Shown here: positions 7,135 to 14,004 of the stretch, in pieces
Layout: each line of letters begins with the position of its first letter
How positions within the stretch are numbered: the stretch's first letter is position 1
NCBI GenBank assembly: GCA_022615595.1
Contig: JAKEGI010000101.1
Span: 1-14,004 of the forward strand
Direction: 5' to 3'
Origin: Bacteroidales bacterium
Lineage (GTDB): Bacteria; Bacteroidota; Bacteroidia; Bacteroidales; VadinHA17
DNA: 14,004 bases
Notes under the pieces: generated by a model
Database searches by the model: none
Seen by the model: the letters and a program-made list of their open reading frames with translations, nothing else
Told to the model about the DNA's origin: nothing
Position numbers and translations under genes: made by a program

Positions 7135-7671
7135 ATGCGTAAATTATCAAATGATGAGCTGAACAGGAAGAGTGTCACCGAATTTCGCGCCTCATCAAAG
7201 TCGCCCTTTGTAATCGTCCTTGACAACATCAGGAGCCTGAACAATGTAGGATCGATATTCAGGACAGCAGACGCATTCATTGTTGAATCAGTTTATCTGT
7301 GCGGGATAACAGCCACACCTCCTCACAGGGAGATACAGAAGAGTGCTCTCGGAGCAACCGAATCAGTCGCATGGAGATATTTTGACAGGACCACTGAAGC
7401 GGTCGCGAACCTCAGGGAGTCAGGATTCACCATCGTCTCAGTGGAGCAGGCTGAAGGATCAGTATCACTTGACACTTTCACCCCGGAAAAGGGGAAGAAG
7501 TACGCCCTCATATTTGGCCATGAGGTCAGAGGTGTTTCTGAAGAGGTGGTAGGCATGTCGGATGCCTGTATTGAGATACCGCAGTATGGCACCAAGCACT
7601 CATTCAATGTGGCCGTCAGCGCCGGCATAGTGCTCTGGCATCTGGCACACAAGATAAACAACATTATATAA
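7135..7671 (+). CDS. TrmH/SpoU-family RNA 2'-O-methyltransferase
   Basis: This 178-residue SPOUT-class protein should methylate a ribose 2'-OH in tRNA or rRNA using S-adenosylmethionine bound in a trefoil knot. Seen: motif 1 LNNVGSIFRTADA 35-47 with catalytic-type Arg43, motif 2 LIFGHEVRGVS 125-135, and motif 3 IEIPQYGTKHSFNVAVSAGI 146-165 with Ser156 and Asn158. The protein is essentially the minimal SPOUT fold with no N-terminal L30e-like substrate-binding domain, so it resembles TrmH/TrmL-size enzymes rather than RlmB. The substrate cannot be assigned. It is the only plus-strand gene, divergent from sucC and convergent with the lipoprotein gene, with a strong shared terminator overlapping its stop codon. 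Confidence 0.92.
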   Translation: MRKLSNDELNRKSVTEFRASSKSPFVIVLDNIRSLNNVGSIFRTADAFIVESVYLCGITATPPHREIQKSALGATESVAWRYFDRTTEAVANLRESGFTIVSVEQAEGSVSLDTFTPEKGKKYALIFGHEVRGVSEEVVGMSDACIEIPQYGTKHSFNVAVSAGIVLWHLAHKINNII

Positions 7672-7706
7672 AAGACCCCGGCTGCCAAACGGCTGCCGGG
7701 GTCTTT
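7671..7706. terminator. Bidirectional rho-independent terminator
   Basis: AAAGACCCCGGC (7671-7682) pairs perfectly with GCCGGGGTCTTT (7695-7706). Inside, GCC-AAAC-GGC adds three pairs after one T-T mismatch. On the plus strand the stem is followed by a T-rich run. On the minus strand the A's at its left edge give a T-run. It sits between the convergent trmH-like gene and the lipoprotein gene and even includes the last base of the trmH-like stop codon. Confidence 0.9.
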
Positions 7707-7722
7707 CCTCTTTTGGTATCTC

Positions 7723-9429
7723 TTATTTTGTTATGGACACGAATGTCTCATCGGTGAAGAATTTGGCAAACTCGAGGTCTGTCTGGGCATAATTCTTCCA
7801 GCTGACATTGTACCCAACTGCTTCACGAAGGTTGTTCATCACACCATCCCTGTTGTCTGAACGGGCAGCGATGACAGCCTTAAAGTATGAAGGAGCACCG
7901 CATTTGCAAGGCTGGACCGAATCCATCGTAGCCTTGGCTTTGTTGAAGTCGCCTTTCAGCAGCTGTGCAAGCGCCAGGTTCATTGAAGGCTTATCTCCCA
8001 GCAGGTTGACTGCCTGATCATATTTGCCTTCAGTGATGGCAATGGTGCCAAGACCGAACCTTGACTCAGGTGTTGAAGCCGACATTGAGTTGAAATACTC
8101 TGATGCTGCTTTTACATCACCCTTGAGAAGAGCTGCAAAGCCCATATTATTCTTGACAATATCATCATTCTTGAGCGCCTTGGCTTTCTCAAGAGCAACC
8201 ATTGCGTCGTCAGCCTTACCCATATTAAGATATGCCCAGCCAACGTTATTCCATGCGCGATAGCACTTAGGCTCCTTAACTGTTGCCATCTGGTAGAATT
8301 TCAGCTGCTCATTGACATCAGTTGTAAGAGAAGCTGCGTAAAGCATCTGCTCAAGGCTGAGTGCCGAAGCATCACCCTTCATAGCTGTCAGTATCTCTTC
8401 GTCGCTTAACCCGACAAGGTTGACGTCAACAATGAACTTCGACCTTCTCAACTGGGGAAGGATCTCTTCTGCCAGAGATTCGTATGCAGTTGACATGTTC
8501 TTGATCTCCTGCTCACGGACAGCGGGATCCTGGTACATTGAAAGGACTCTCAGGATAAGTTCCTTGTCAGCTATTGAAGACTCCTGAACGAGAGCTTTGA
8601 AGCCGTCCCAGTCTTCAGGAGTTGTCTTTGTACTGAACAGATTTGCGAGCTCAGGAACCTTTCCGTACTCCTTCTGGAGATACTTCTCAGCAGCTTTGCC
8701 CCTGTCAAGAGAGAGCTTTTCATTAAGCGTGAGAGGACCGTCGGGTGAAGCGTATGAGCTTGCTGTAACTCCCTTGATCTCTATTCTCTCATTCTGAGCT
8801 ACCATGGCAATATAATCTTTCATCGCCTGGATATCTTCGGCTTTAAGCTCAGCCGGCCTGATATCGGCCCTGTTGATAACATAAAGGATGTCTGCCATCT
8901 TCTGCTCGGGAACTATGCGCTGATAGTTGTCTTTAAGGAAGAGAGGCATGGCATGGTATTCAACCAGCGTTGATGTAGCAATCACACCATCAGCAAGCTT
9001 GATCGGATCAAATGCCAGAGTCTTGCCTTTTCTCGATGCTTCAATACGAAGCATGAACTCTGATACTTTCATCTCGGGCTTGTAGTCCACATCACCACTC
9101 CAGTTAATGGTGCCACCGGTCCAGCTTACAGGTTTGTTGTTAGCCTGAACAAGTTCACCCTGGGCATAAAGCATCTCATCAAATGCAACCTCACCGCCTT
9201 CATACACAAGTACCGGGGTGATCTTCAGAGTTGTGTTCTTGTCAAAGTACTTCTCAGGATAAGTAGCTTTTACTGCGGCAGCTACCTTGCCGGCATGTGC
9301 CTCAAGCACCTTAGGGGTAACCTCATACTTGACAAGGCTGGCATTCTTCTTCATCTTGTCTAGGCTGCTGCAGCTTGAAACTACAGCGGCAGCCAGCAGA
9401 AGAACAAAAAGTCTGGTGAAATTTTTCAT
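7723..9429 (-). CDS. OmpA-like/TPR outer-envelope lipoprotein
   Basis: The 568-residue protein starts with a signal peptide and lipobox (VSSC, Cys20), so it is a lipoprotein. Residues about 40-160 look like a beta-rich domain. Residues about 178-340 resemble an OmpA-like domain: YASPDG 226-231 followed by NEKLSLDRGKAAEKYL 236-251 corresponds to the peptidoglycan-binding N-x2-L-S-x2-R-A stretch, including the Arg (243), but it is modified and split by an insertion. Residues about 355-545 form TPR-like helical repeats (for example AWNNVGWAYLNMGKADDAMVAL at 392-413, followed by repeats near 428, 458 and 485). A CKC motif at 508-510 is notable. Similar OmpA/TPR lipoproteins are common in Bacteroidota, where their role is usually inferred as envelope scaffolding; the function here is unknown. 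It has its own upstream -7 element and ends at the bidirectional terminator, so it is probably monocistronic. Confidence 0.82.
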   Translation of the reverse strand: MKNFTRLFVLLLAAAVVSSCSSLDKMKKNASLVKYEVTPKVLEAHAGKVAAAVKATYPEKYFDKNTTLKITPVLVYEGGEVAFDEMLYAQGELVQANNKPVSWTGGTINWSGDVDYKPEMKVSEFMLRIEASRKGKTLAFDPIKLADGVIATSTLVEYHAMPLFLKDNYQRIVPEQKMADILYVINRADIRPAELKAEDIQAMKDYIAMVAQNERIEIKGVTASSYASPDGPLTLNEKLSLDRGKAAEKYLQKEYGKVPELANLFSTKTTPEDWDGFKALVQESSIADKELILRVLSMYQDPAVREQEIKNMSTAYESLAEEILPQLRRSKFIVDVNLVGLSDEEILTAMKGDASALSLEQMLYAASLTTDVNEQLKFYQMATVKEPKCYRAWNNVGWAYLNMGKADDAMVALEKAKALKNDDIVKNNMGFAALLKGDVKAASEYFNSMSASTPESRFGLGTIAITEGKYDQAVNLLGDKPSMNLALAQLLKGDFNKAKATMDSVQPCKCGAPSYFKAVIAARSDNRDGVMNNLREAVGYNVSWKNYAQTDLEFAKFFTDETFVSITK

Positions 9430-9496
9430 AATTGGTCTTTTATTAGTTGCGATCAGTTACTTGATTTTAATAACAAGTTTACATATTTTTTTGTAC

Positions 9497-9517
9497 GGAT
9501 GCAAATTTAAAATAAAT
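9497..9517 (-). promoter_or_regulatory. Promoter (-7 region) of the OmpA/TPR lipoprotein gene
   Basis: On the minus strand TAAATTTG (9509-9502) is an exact match to TANNTTTG, followed by CATCC. No -33 TTTG is seen 19-21 nt upstream. The predicted start is near 9496, giving a leader of about 67 nt. The 21-bp block is nearly identical to 5766-5786 before priA. Confidence 0.5.
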
Positions 9518-9550
9518 TTAGTCATTCGCCGCATATTACAGATTAAAAAA

Positions 9551-10195
9551 TCAGAAAATGCGAAGATTCATCCCCGGCTCTATGACCTCATTGAATATAA
9601 CATCTGTCACTTTCCGGTAATCATCCGGGTGCATGACGAAGTCAAGATCGTTAACTTCAAGTATAAGATAACGGTTTTCAGGATTCTGCCTGAAAAAGTT
9701 GAAATAACTCTCCTGGATGCCGGAGAGGTATTCAGCAGTTATGGATTTCTCATACTCCCTCCCCCTCATTGCGATATTGAGCAGCAACCTTTCGGGAGGC
9801 ACATGCAGGTAGACATACAGGTCAGGTTTGGGCAGCGAACCGTAAATGATATAATATATCTGTCTGTAAAGGCTGAACTCATCCTTTTCAAGGGTTGAGG
9901 ATGCAAAGACAAGCGACTTCATGAAGTAGTAGTCTGCCACCGTGAAGCTCCTGAAGAGATCCGGTTCAACAAGTTCCTCCTTAAGCTGACGGTAACGGTC
10001 AGCCAGGAATGACAGCTCGAGCGGGAATGAATACCGCGCAGGGTCGCTGTAGAACTTTGGCAGGAAGGGATTATCGGCGAAACGCTCAAGGATCAGTTTG
10101 GCATTGTACTCCTTTGCGATCATTGAAGCCAGGGTGGTCTTCCCCGCTCCTATATTTCCCTCAATGACAATATAATTATACCTGATCTCAGCCAT
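9551..10195 (-). CDS. Deoxynucleoside kinase (dAK/dGK family)
   Basis: The 214-residue protein phosphorylates deoxynucleosides for dNTP salvage. Seen, counting from the start at 10195: P-loop GNIGAGKT 13-20, the ERF motif 37-39 with probable catalytic Glu37, FTVADYYFMKSLVFA 84-98 in the substrate region, and a LID-type segment MRGREYE 143-149. This pattern is that of the dAK/dGK/dCK family rather than thymidine kinase or thymidylate kinase; the exact base preference is not readable. The open frame extends seven codons further up to 10216, but a consensus promoter at 10221-10250 predicts transcription from about 10214, which favours the Met at 10195 (MAEIRYNYIV). It is downstream of pnp and separated from it by a terminator, so it is probably expressed independently. 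Confidence 0.9.
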   Translation of the reverse strand: MAEIRYNYIVIEGNIGAGKTTLASMIAKEYNAKLILERFADNPFLPKFYSDPARYSFPLELSFLADRYRQLKEELVEPDLFRSFTVADYYFMKSLVFASSTLEKDEFSLYRQIYYIIYGSLPKPDLYVYLHVPPERLLLNIAMRGREYEKSITAEYLSGIQESYFNFFRQNPENRYLILEVNDLDFVMHPDDYRKVTDVIFNEVIEPGMNLRIF

Positions 10196-10220
10196 CCGGC
10201 ATTTCTGGTTATCCAACCGT

Positions 10221-10250
10221 CAAAAGTAAACAAAAAGTAACGACGCGCAA
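10221..10250 (-). promoter_or_regulatory. Promoter of the deoxynucleoside kinase gene
   Basis: On the minus strand TTG (10250-10248), a 19-nt spacer and TACTTTTG (10228-10221) fit the Bacteroidota consensus. The -33 element lies inside the stem of the pnp terminator and the spacer overlaps its T-tract. The short predicted leader (about 20 nt) decides the start codon at 10195. Confidence 0.6.
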
Positions 10251-10261
10251 TTTGCGCGTCG
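10241..10261 (-). terminator. Rho-independent terminator of pnp
   Basis: CGACGCGC and GCGCGTCG form an 8-bp GC-rich stem around a 5-nt loop, followed on the minus strand by TTACTTTTTG. It lies 25 bp after the pnp stop codon. Confidence 0.8.
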
Positions 10262-10285
10262 CTACACCTTATAGTATATTGTATG

Positions 10286-12523
10286 TTACCTTGAATCTGA
10301 CCTGCGGTCACGTGAACGGTGATCGCGGTTGCCTCCCCTGTCACCGTCACGATGCCCGCGATGCTCCCTTCTCTCAGAAGGATCACGCTTCGGGGGTTCA
10401 ACATAACCTTCAGGCTTAGGGATAAGCGGCTTGCGCGAGAGTCTCAGCTTGCCTGTCTTGGAATCAACCTCAATAAGCTGAACCTCAACCTCGTCACCCT
10501 CCTTGAATAACTCCTCAACAGTACCGACTTTCTTCCAGTCCATCTCAGAGATGTGAAGGAGTCCATCCTTATTCGGAAGTATCTCCACAAAGGCTCCAAA
10601 CTGAGTGATGGTCTTCACCTTGCCCCTGTAGACCTGCCCTACCTCAGGAACTGCACATATTGACTTGATACGGTCAAGAGCCGCCCTGATCACTTCATAG
10701 TTCTCGCCGAAGACATCGACCATACCCTGGCCGTTGACTTCCTCGATAACAATTGTAGCACCTGTTGTGGCCTGTATATCCTGTATGATCTTGCCACCGG
10801 GGCCAATAACTGCGCCTATCATCTCTTTCGGGATATAGATTTTCTCTATCCTCGGTGCGTGTGGTTTGAGATCTGCCCTTGGCTCGGCAATGACCTGCTC
10901 CATTATGTCAAGAATATGTAGCCGACCTTTGCGTGCCTGCTCAAGGGCCTGCTTCAGAACCTCGTATGAGAGGCCGTCAACTTTAATATCCATCTGTGTA
11001 GCGGTGATGCCGTCACGCGTGCCGGTGACTTTGAAGTCCATGTCACCGAGATGATCCTCATCGCCCAGTATGTCAGAAAGAACGGCAAACTTCTTTCCTC
11101 CCTTGTCGGTGATCAACCCCATGGCTATTCCTGACACAGGCTTGGCAATTTTAATGCCGGCATCCATCAGGGCAAGCGTTCCGGCACAGACAGTCGCCAT
11201 TGATGACGATCCGTTTGATTCAAGTATGTCTGAGACGACCCTGATTGCATAAGGGTTGATTTCGTCAGCAGGCATCATATTCTTCAGCGCCCTGTGAGCC
11301 AGGTTGCCATGGCCTATCTCCCTGCGGCTGGTGCCACGGGCAGGTTTGGCTTCGCCGGTTGCAAATGGCGGGAAGTTATAGTGAAGCGTGAATTTCTCCG
11401 AGCCCTGCTTAAGAACCTCGTCTATCATCTTCTCATCGAGCTTGGTACCCAGGGTGACTGTTGTGAGCGACTGTGTCTCACCCCTTGTGAAGATGGCAGA
11501 GCCGTGTGCTGCAGGCAGAGGATCAATCTCGCACCAGATGGGACGTATCTCATCTGTCTTACGTCCGTCGAGACGCCTCTTTTCATCAAGAACCAGCCTG
11601 CGGGCAGCCTCTTTTTCAACATCATGATAATACCTGCTTACAAGCATCTCATTTACCTTGTTCTCCTCAGTAAACTGTGCCAGAAACTCCTTCTTTATGT
11701 TTTCGAAGCCCTCTGAACGGGTCTTCTTGTCAGCTCCCGTGGCCGCGAGCGCATAGCACTTCTGATAGGTCTCATCCCACACTTTCTTGCGCAGATCCTC
11801 ATCATTGACCTCATGGCAATAGGTTCTCTTTGCTGTTGATCCAACCATTTCAGCCAGCTCATTCTGTGCAACACACTGAACCTTGATGGCATCATGGGCT
11901 AACCTGAGCGCTTCGAGCATAACATCCTCCGACACCTCTTTCATCTCGCCCTCAACCATCATGATGTTATCATAGGTGGCTCCAACAACGATATCAAGAT
12001 CAGCATTTTCTATCTCAACAAGTGTCGGGTTGACAATGAATTTACCATTGATCCTAGCAACCCTGACCTCAGAGATGGGACCGTTGAACGGAATATCCGA
12101 TACTGCCAGAGCAGCTGAAGCAGCCAGCCCTGCCAGTGCGTCAGGCATGATGTCCTTGTCAGCAGATATCAGGTTGATGGTCACAAATACCTCGGCATGA
12201 TAATCATCCGGGAATAATGGCCTTAGAACCCTGTCAACAAGCCTCGAGACCAATATCTCATTGTCATTAGGCCTTGCTTCCCTCTTGAGGAAGCCGCCCG
12301 GGAAACGGCCCATAGCCGCATATTTTTCCTTGTACTCTACAGAGAGAGGCATGAAATCTACATCCTCTTTTGCATCTTTGGCTGCAACTACAGTAGCGAG
12401 CAGCATCGTGCGGCCCATTCTGACGACTACAGATCCGTCAGCCTGCTTGGCCAACTTGCCTGTTTCAATTACTATCGTCCGGCCGTCGCCCAGATCGATA
12501 CTTTTTTCAATTAACTTATACAT
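10286..12523 (-). CDS. pnp: Polyribonucleotide nucleotidyltransferase (PNPase)
   Basis: PNPase degrades RNA 3' to 5' with phosphate and can add tails in reverse. The 745-residue protein has the full family architecture: RNase PH domain 1 (about 5-140), helical domain (about 240-320), RNase PH domain 2 (about 325-550), KH domain (about 555-618, with IGPGGK 573-578) and S1 domain (about 627-697, with QFGAFVE 641-647). Seen in the active site: phosphate-binding SSS 439-441 and [14 protein letters not shown] 484-497 with Asp488 and Asp494 equivalent to E. coli Asp486 and Asp492. The last 35 residues are an Arg/Asp/Gly-rich, probably disordered tail with about a dozen arginines. It lies 89 bp after rpsO on the same strand, a widely conserved pair. 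A terminator between them and no obvious separate promoter suggest partial read-through from rpsO. Confidence 0.98.
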   Translation of the reverse strand: MYKLIEKSIDLGDGRTIVIETGKLAKQADGSVVVRMGRTMLLATVVAAKDAKEDVDFMPLSVEYKEKYAAMGRFPGGFLKREARPNDNEILVSRLVDRVLRPLFPDDYHAEVFVTINLISADKDIMPDALAGLAASAALAVSDIPFNGPISEVRVARINGKFIVNPTLVEIENADLDIVVGATYDNIMMVEGEMKEVSEDVMLEALRLAHDAIKVQCVAQNELAEMVGSTAKRTYCHEVNDEDLRKKVWDETYQKCYALAATGADKKTRSEGFENIKKEFLAQFTEENKVNEMLVSRYYHDVEKEAARRLVLDEKRRLDGRKTDEIRPIWCEIDPLPAAHGSAIFTRGETQSLTTVTLGTKLDEKMIDEVLKQGSEKFTLHYNFPPFATGEAKPARGTSRREIGHGNLAHRALKNMMPADEINPYAIRVVSDILESNGSSSMATVCAGTLALMDAGIKIAKPVSGIAMGLITDKGGKKFAVLSDILGDEDHLGDMDFKVTGTRDGITATQMDIKVDGLSYEVLKQALEQARKGRLHILDIMEQVIAEPRADLKPHAPRIEKIYIPKEMIGAVIGPGGKIIQDIQATTGATIVIEEVNGQGMVDVFGENYEVIRAALDRIKSICAVPEVGQVYRGKVKTITQFGAFVEILPNKDGLLHISEMDWKKVGTVEELFKEGDEVEVQLIEVDSKTGKLRLSRKPLIPKPEGYVEPPKRDPSERREHRGHRDGDRGGNRDHRSRDRRSDSR

Positions 12524-12586
12524 TTGTATTACTGATTATTACGGGATAAATGGGTAGTAAGGGGAGAATCCGTTAAAGAATTAAAA

Positions 12587-12607
12587 AAGGCAATATGAAA
12601 TTGCCTT
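12587..12607 (-). terminator. Rho-independent terminator between rpsO and pnp
   Basis: On the minus strand AAGGCAAT, loop TTCAT and ATTGCCTT form a perfect 8-bp stem that ends in a run of six T's (12588-12583). It starts 5 bp after the rpsO stop codon. Its modest stem suggests that some transcription may continue into pnp. Confidence 0.8.
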
Positions 12608-12612
12608 CTTCC

Positions 12613-12882
12613 TTACTTACGCAGGCTCAGTGCCTTGATTATTTCACGATACCTGCTGATATCTTTGATCTTTAGATAGTCAAGCAAACGCCTTCTCTTA
12701 CCGACAAGCTTTATAAGCGCCCTCTGGGTACCGAAATCCTTCTTATTCCTCTTAAGGTGCTCAGTAAGATGCGCGATCCTGTAGGAGAAAAGAGCAATCT
12801 GACCCTCAGCGCTTCCGGTGTCCATTTCTGATGTGCCGAATGTCTTGAAAAATTCCTGTTTCTTCTCCGTAGTCAAATACAT
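12613..12882 (-). CDS. rpsO: 30S ribosomal protein S15
   Basis: S15 binds the central domain of 16S rRNA and nucleates assembly of the 30S platform. From ATG 12882 the product is 89 residues, the usual S15 length, and begins MYLTTEKKQEFFKTFG. Seen: the TGSAEGQIALFSYRIAHLTEHL segment at about 22-43 and GTQRALIKLVGKRRRLLDYL at about 50-69, which carry the conserved rRNA-contacting positions. The open frame reaches further upstream to 12963, but the extra 27 codons overlap a consensus promoter at 12928-12960 and are not S15-like, so the longer start is rejected. It is upstream of pnp in the conserved order. Confidence 0.97.
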   Translation of the reverse strand: MYLTTEKKQEFFKTFGTSEMDTGSAEGQIALFSYRIAHLTEHLKRNKKDFGTQRALIKLVGKRRRLLDYLKIKDISRYREIIKALSLRK

Positions 12883-12927
12883 ATCCTTATCCAATAGATT
12901 ATTAATAAACTCTCCAATTTTGGATCG

Positions 12928-12960
12928 CAAAGATACAACTCTTATTTGTAATATTTCAAA
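12928..12960 (-). promoter_or_regulatory. rpsO promoter
   Basis: On the minus strand TTTG (12960-12957), a 21-nt spacer and TATCTTTG (12935-12928) match the Bacteroidota consensus exactly. The predicted start is near 12921, giving a leader of about 39 nt. A short perfect repeat TCCAA-AA-TTGGA (12924-12913) lies at the start site and could be an operator or a 5' stem. Confidence 0.75.
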
Positions 12961-13138
12961 CAATTTAAAGAAATTTTATGAATTTAACTACTGAACGCCC
13001 TTCCAGACAGTTACATAAGAGTAAATGAATGATCAGCCGTCTCATAAAAAAGACGCAAAATCAATACCATAAGTTGCGCATGATGAAAAATATTTTTTAT
13101 TCGTCACCGGAACTCATCCGTTCGTCAGGTGAGTTGCT

Positions 13139-14004
13139 TCACGGCTCGAGCAGGAGTGAGCCTGAACCTTTGATTTTATGGCCAGATGCGATGAGCCATG
13201 AACCGATGTGACAGTCGAGGCACCTGTGATACCTGCACCATGATAATCTGAGCTCAAGAAGAGCCTGGCTGGTGAAGGCTGAATCAGCGCTGATGCCCGC
13301 CGCTGAGAAATCGGCAACGACACTGTTCTCCTCAGGAGGCAGTGACTCGAACAGGTCGATGGCTCGCTCACACATGGCCGGCTGCTGTTTCAACTTGCCA
13401 AATACAAAGATAAGCGGTGCCACTGCGTTGATAATGAGCAGGTCAACAGATTGCCTTCCGGCTTGCCGTGAAGCAGGCGGTACCTCCTTGCCGAAGAGAT
13501 AATGATTATTCCAGTAGTCTGATGCCCTGACGCTGAGAAGTGCCCTCAGCATGTCGGTGCTGATGCATTCAACTACCCTGGAGAAGAGCCCGTCACTGTG
13601 CGAGAACAGCGCTGCCAGTTGCGATAGCCTTACAGTGGGGAAGTTTGCAGGCCTCAAACGGTGAAACCGCCACATCCATCCGTCAATGGGCACAAGCGAG
13701 TACTTTGACTTCAGCATCCTGTATTCACGGCACAGGAGCCGATAGTAACTGTCTGTCACTGCCTCCCTGAAGAGCGCCTCATCGAGAAGCCCTGCAGTAC
13801 CAAAGAGGAGTGCCTCAACCTGGGTCATGTTATCGGAGTGTTTTCTGATGATCTTCAGAGGGAGGTGAGAGGCCAGCATTGCAAACGGATCTGTGTTGAC
13901 CCTGAAACCGAAGTAGCGTGACACCAGACGGTATAAGGTCTCTTCCCAGTCATACCCGGTTTGCCTGAGTATCCCAATGATCTCTTCACTCTTTCTCGTG
14001 ATCC
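13139..14004 (-). CDS. DUF2851 family protein, 5' end outside the window
   Basis: The frame is open from the right edge to the stop at 13139-13141, giving 287 visible residues; the N-terminus is missing, and the GTG codon at 13924 is not a real start. The visible part opens with RKSEEIIGILRQTGYDWEET and continues into LVSRYFGFRVNTDPF, then a middle section with DGWMWRFHRLRPANFPTVRLSQLA. This matches the C-terminal two thirds of DUF2851 proteins, which are widespread in Bacteroidota and have no established function. The C-terminus carries WCRYHRCLDCHIGSWLI, a Cys-rich motif (CxxxxxCxxC) that could bind a metal. It is upstream of rpsO but separated by about 250 bp that contain the rpsO promoter, so it is a separate unit. 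Confidence 0.88.
   Translation of the reverse strand, partial: ITRKSEEIIGILRQTGYDWEETLYRLVSRYFGFRVNTDPFAMLASHLPLKIIRKHSDNMTQVEALLFGTAGLLDEALFREAVTDSYYRLLCREYRMLKSKYSLVPIDGWMWRFHRLRPANFPTVRLSQLAALFSHSDGLFSRVVECISTDMLRALLSVRASDYWNNHYLFGKEVPPASRQAGRQSVDLLIINAVAPLIFVFGKLKQQPAMCERAIDLFESLPPEENSVVADFSAAGISADSAFTSQALLELRLSWCRYHRCLDCHIGSWLIASGHKIKGSGSLLLEP

Noticed and set aside
7323..7688. A 121-codon minus-strand frame opposite the trmH-like gene
   Set aside because: Antisense shadow of a recognisable SPOUT methyltransferase; it also reads through the terminator stem.
9287..9898. A 203-codon plus-strand frame
   Set aside because: It is antisense to the ends of the lipoprotein and kinase genes and the promoter region between them, has low-complexity composition and no family features.
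10150..10404. An 84-codon minus-strand frame spanning the pnp end and kinase start
   Set aside because: It overlaps the pnp tail in another frame, runs through the terminator and has no recognisable features.
13038..13078. Candidate terminator for the DUF2851 gene (T-run on the minus strand near 13045-13050)
   Set aside because: The pairing around it (CGCAA/TTGCG or CGTCT/AGACG) is only five base pairs with long or poorly placed loops.
13111..13135. Inverted repeat AACTCA/TGAGTT after the DUF2851 stop
   Set aside because: The stem is short with a 13-nt loop and is not followed directly by a T-tract, so it is not convincing as a terminator.

Overview
The window looks like a chromosomal segment of an anaerobic member of the Bacteroidales (Bacteroidota). 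Three lines of evidence agree. The promoters follow the Bacteroidota pattern (TTTG or TTG, 19-21 nt, TANNTTTG). Two proteins carry lipoprotein signal peptides. The gene families include GH92, a DUF2851 protein, an OmpA-like/TPR lipoprotein and a dAK/dGK-type deoxynucleoside kinase that are typical of this phylum. An oxygen-sensitive glycyl radical enzyme points to an anaerobic life. All genes but one (a TrmH-family methyltransferase) are on the minus strand, so transcription mostly runs from the right end to the left end.

Layout, left to right: (1) 1-1050, the N-terminal 350 codons of a glycyl radical enzyme that is clearly HypD-like (trans-4-hydroxy-L-proline dehydratase); its C-terminal half is outside the window. 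(2) 1051-1384, a 334-bp gap with a near-consensus promoter, an inverted repeat at the predicted transcript 5' end and a possible 28-codon upstream ORF, giving hypD a leader of about 240 nt. (3) 1385-3703, a GH92 alpha-mannosidase-family lipoprotein. (4) 3742-5754, a PriA primosomal helicase that lacks the usual winged-helix region. (5) 5845-7035, succinyl-CoA synthetase beta subunit (sucC) without an adjacent sucD. (6) 7135-7671, a plus-strand TrmH/SpoU RNA 2'-O-methyltransferase. (7) A strong bidirectional terminator, then 7723-9429, an OmpA-like/TPR lipoprotein. (8) 9551-10195, a deoxynucleoside kinase. (9) 10286-12523 pnp and 12613-12882 rpsO, the conserved S15-PNPase pair. (10) 13139-14004, the C-terminal part of a DUF2851 protein that continues past the window.

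Most of this is housekeeping: replication restart (PriA), the TCA/succinate branch (SucC), RNA modification (TrmH), RNA turnover and translation (PNPase, S15) and nucleotide salvage (dNK). The accessory flavour is at the left end, where a mannoside-cleaving lipoprotein sits next to a hydroxyproline-fermenting enzyme. This suggests an organism using host or detrital glycoprotein or collagen-like material, but no shared pathway is shown by the sequence. I found no mobile element, CRISPR array, tRNA or defence system, and I do not see a convincing undescribed multi-gene system. The most interesting points are the shortened PriA, the long structured leader of the HypD-like gene, the potential pseudoknot directly before sucC, and the overlap of the pnp terminator with the promoter of the next gene.
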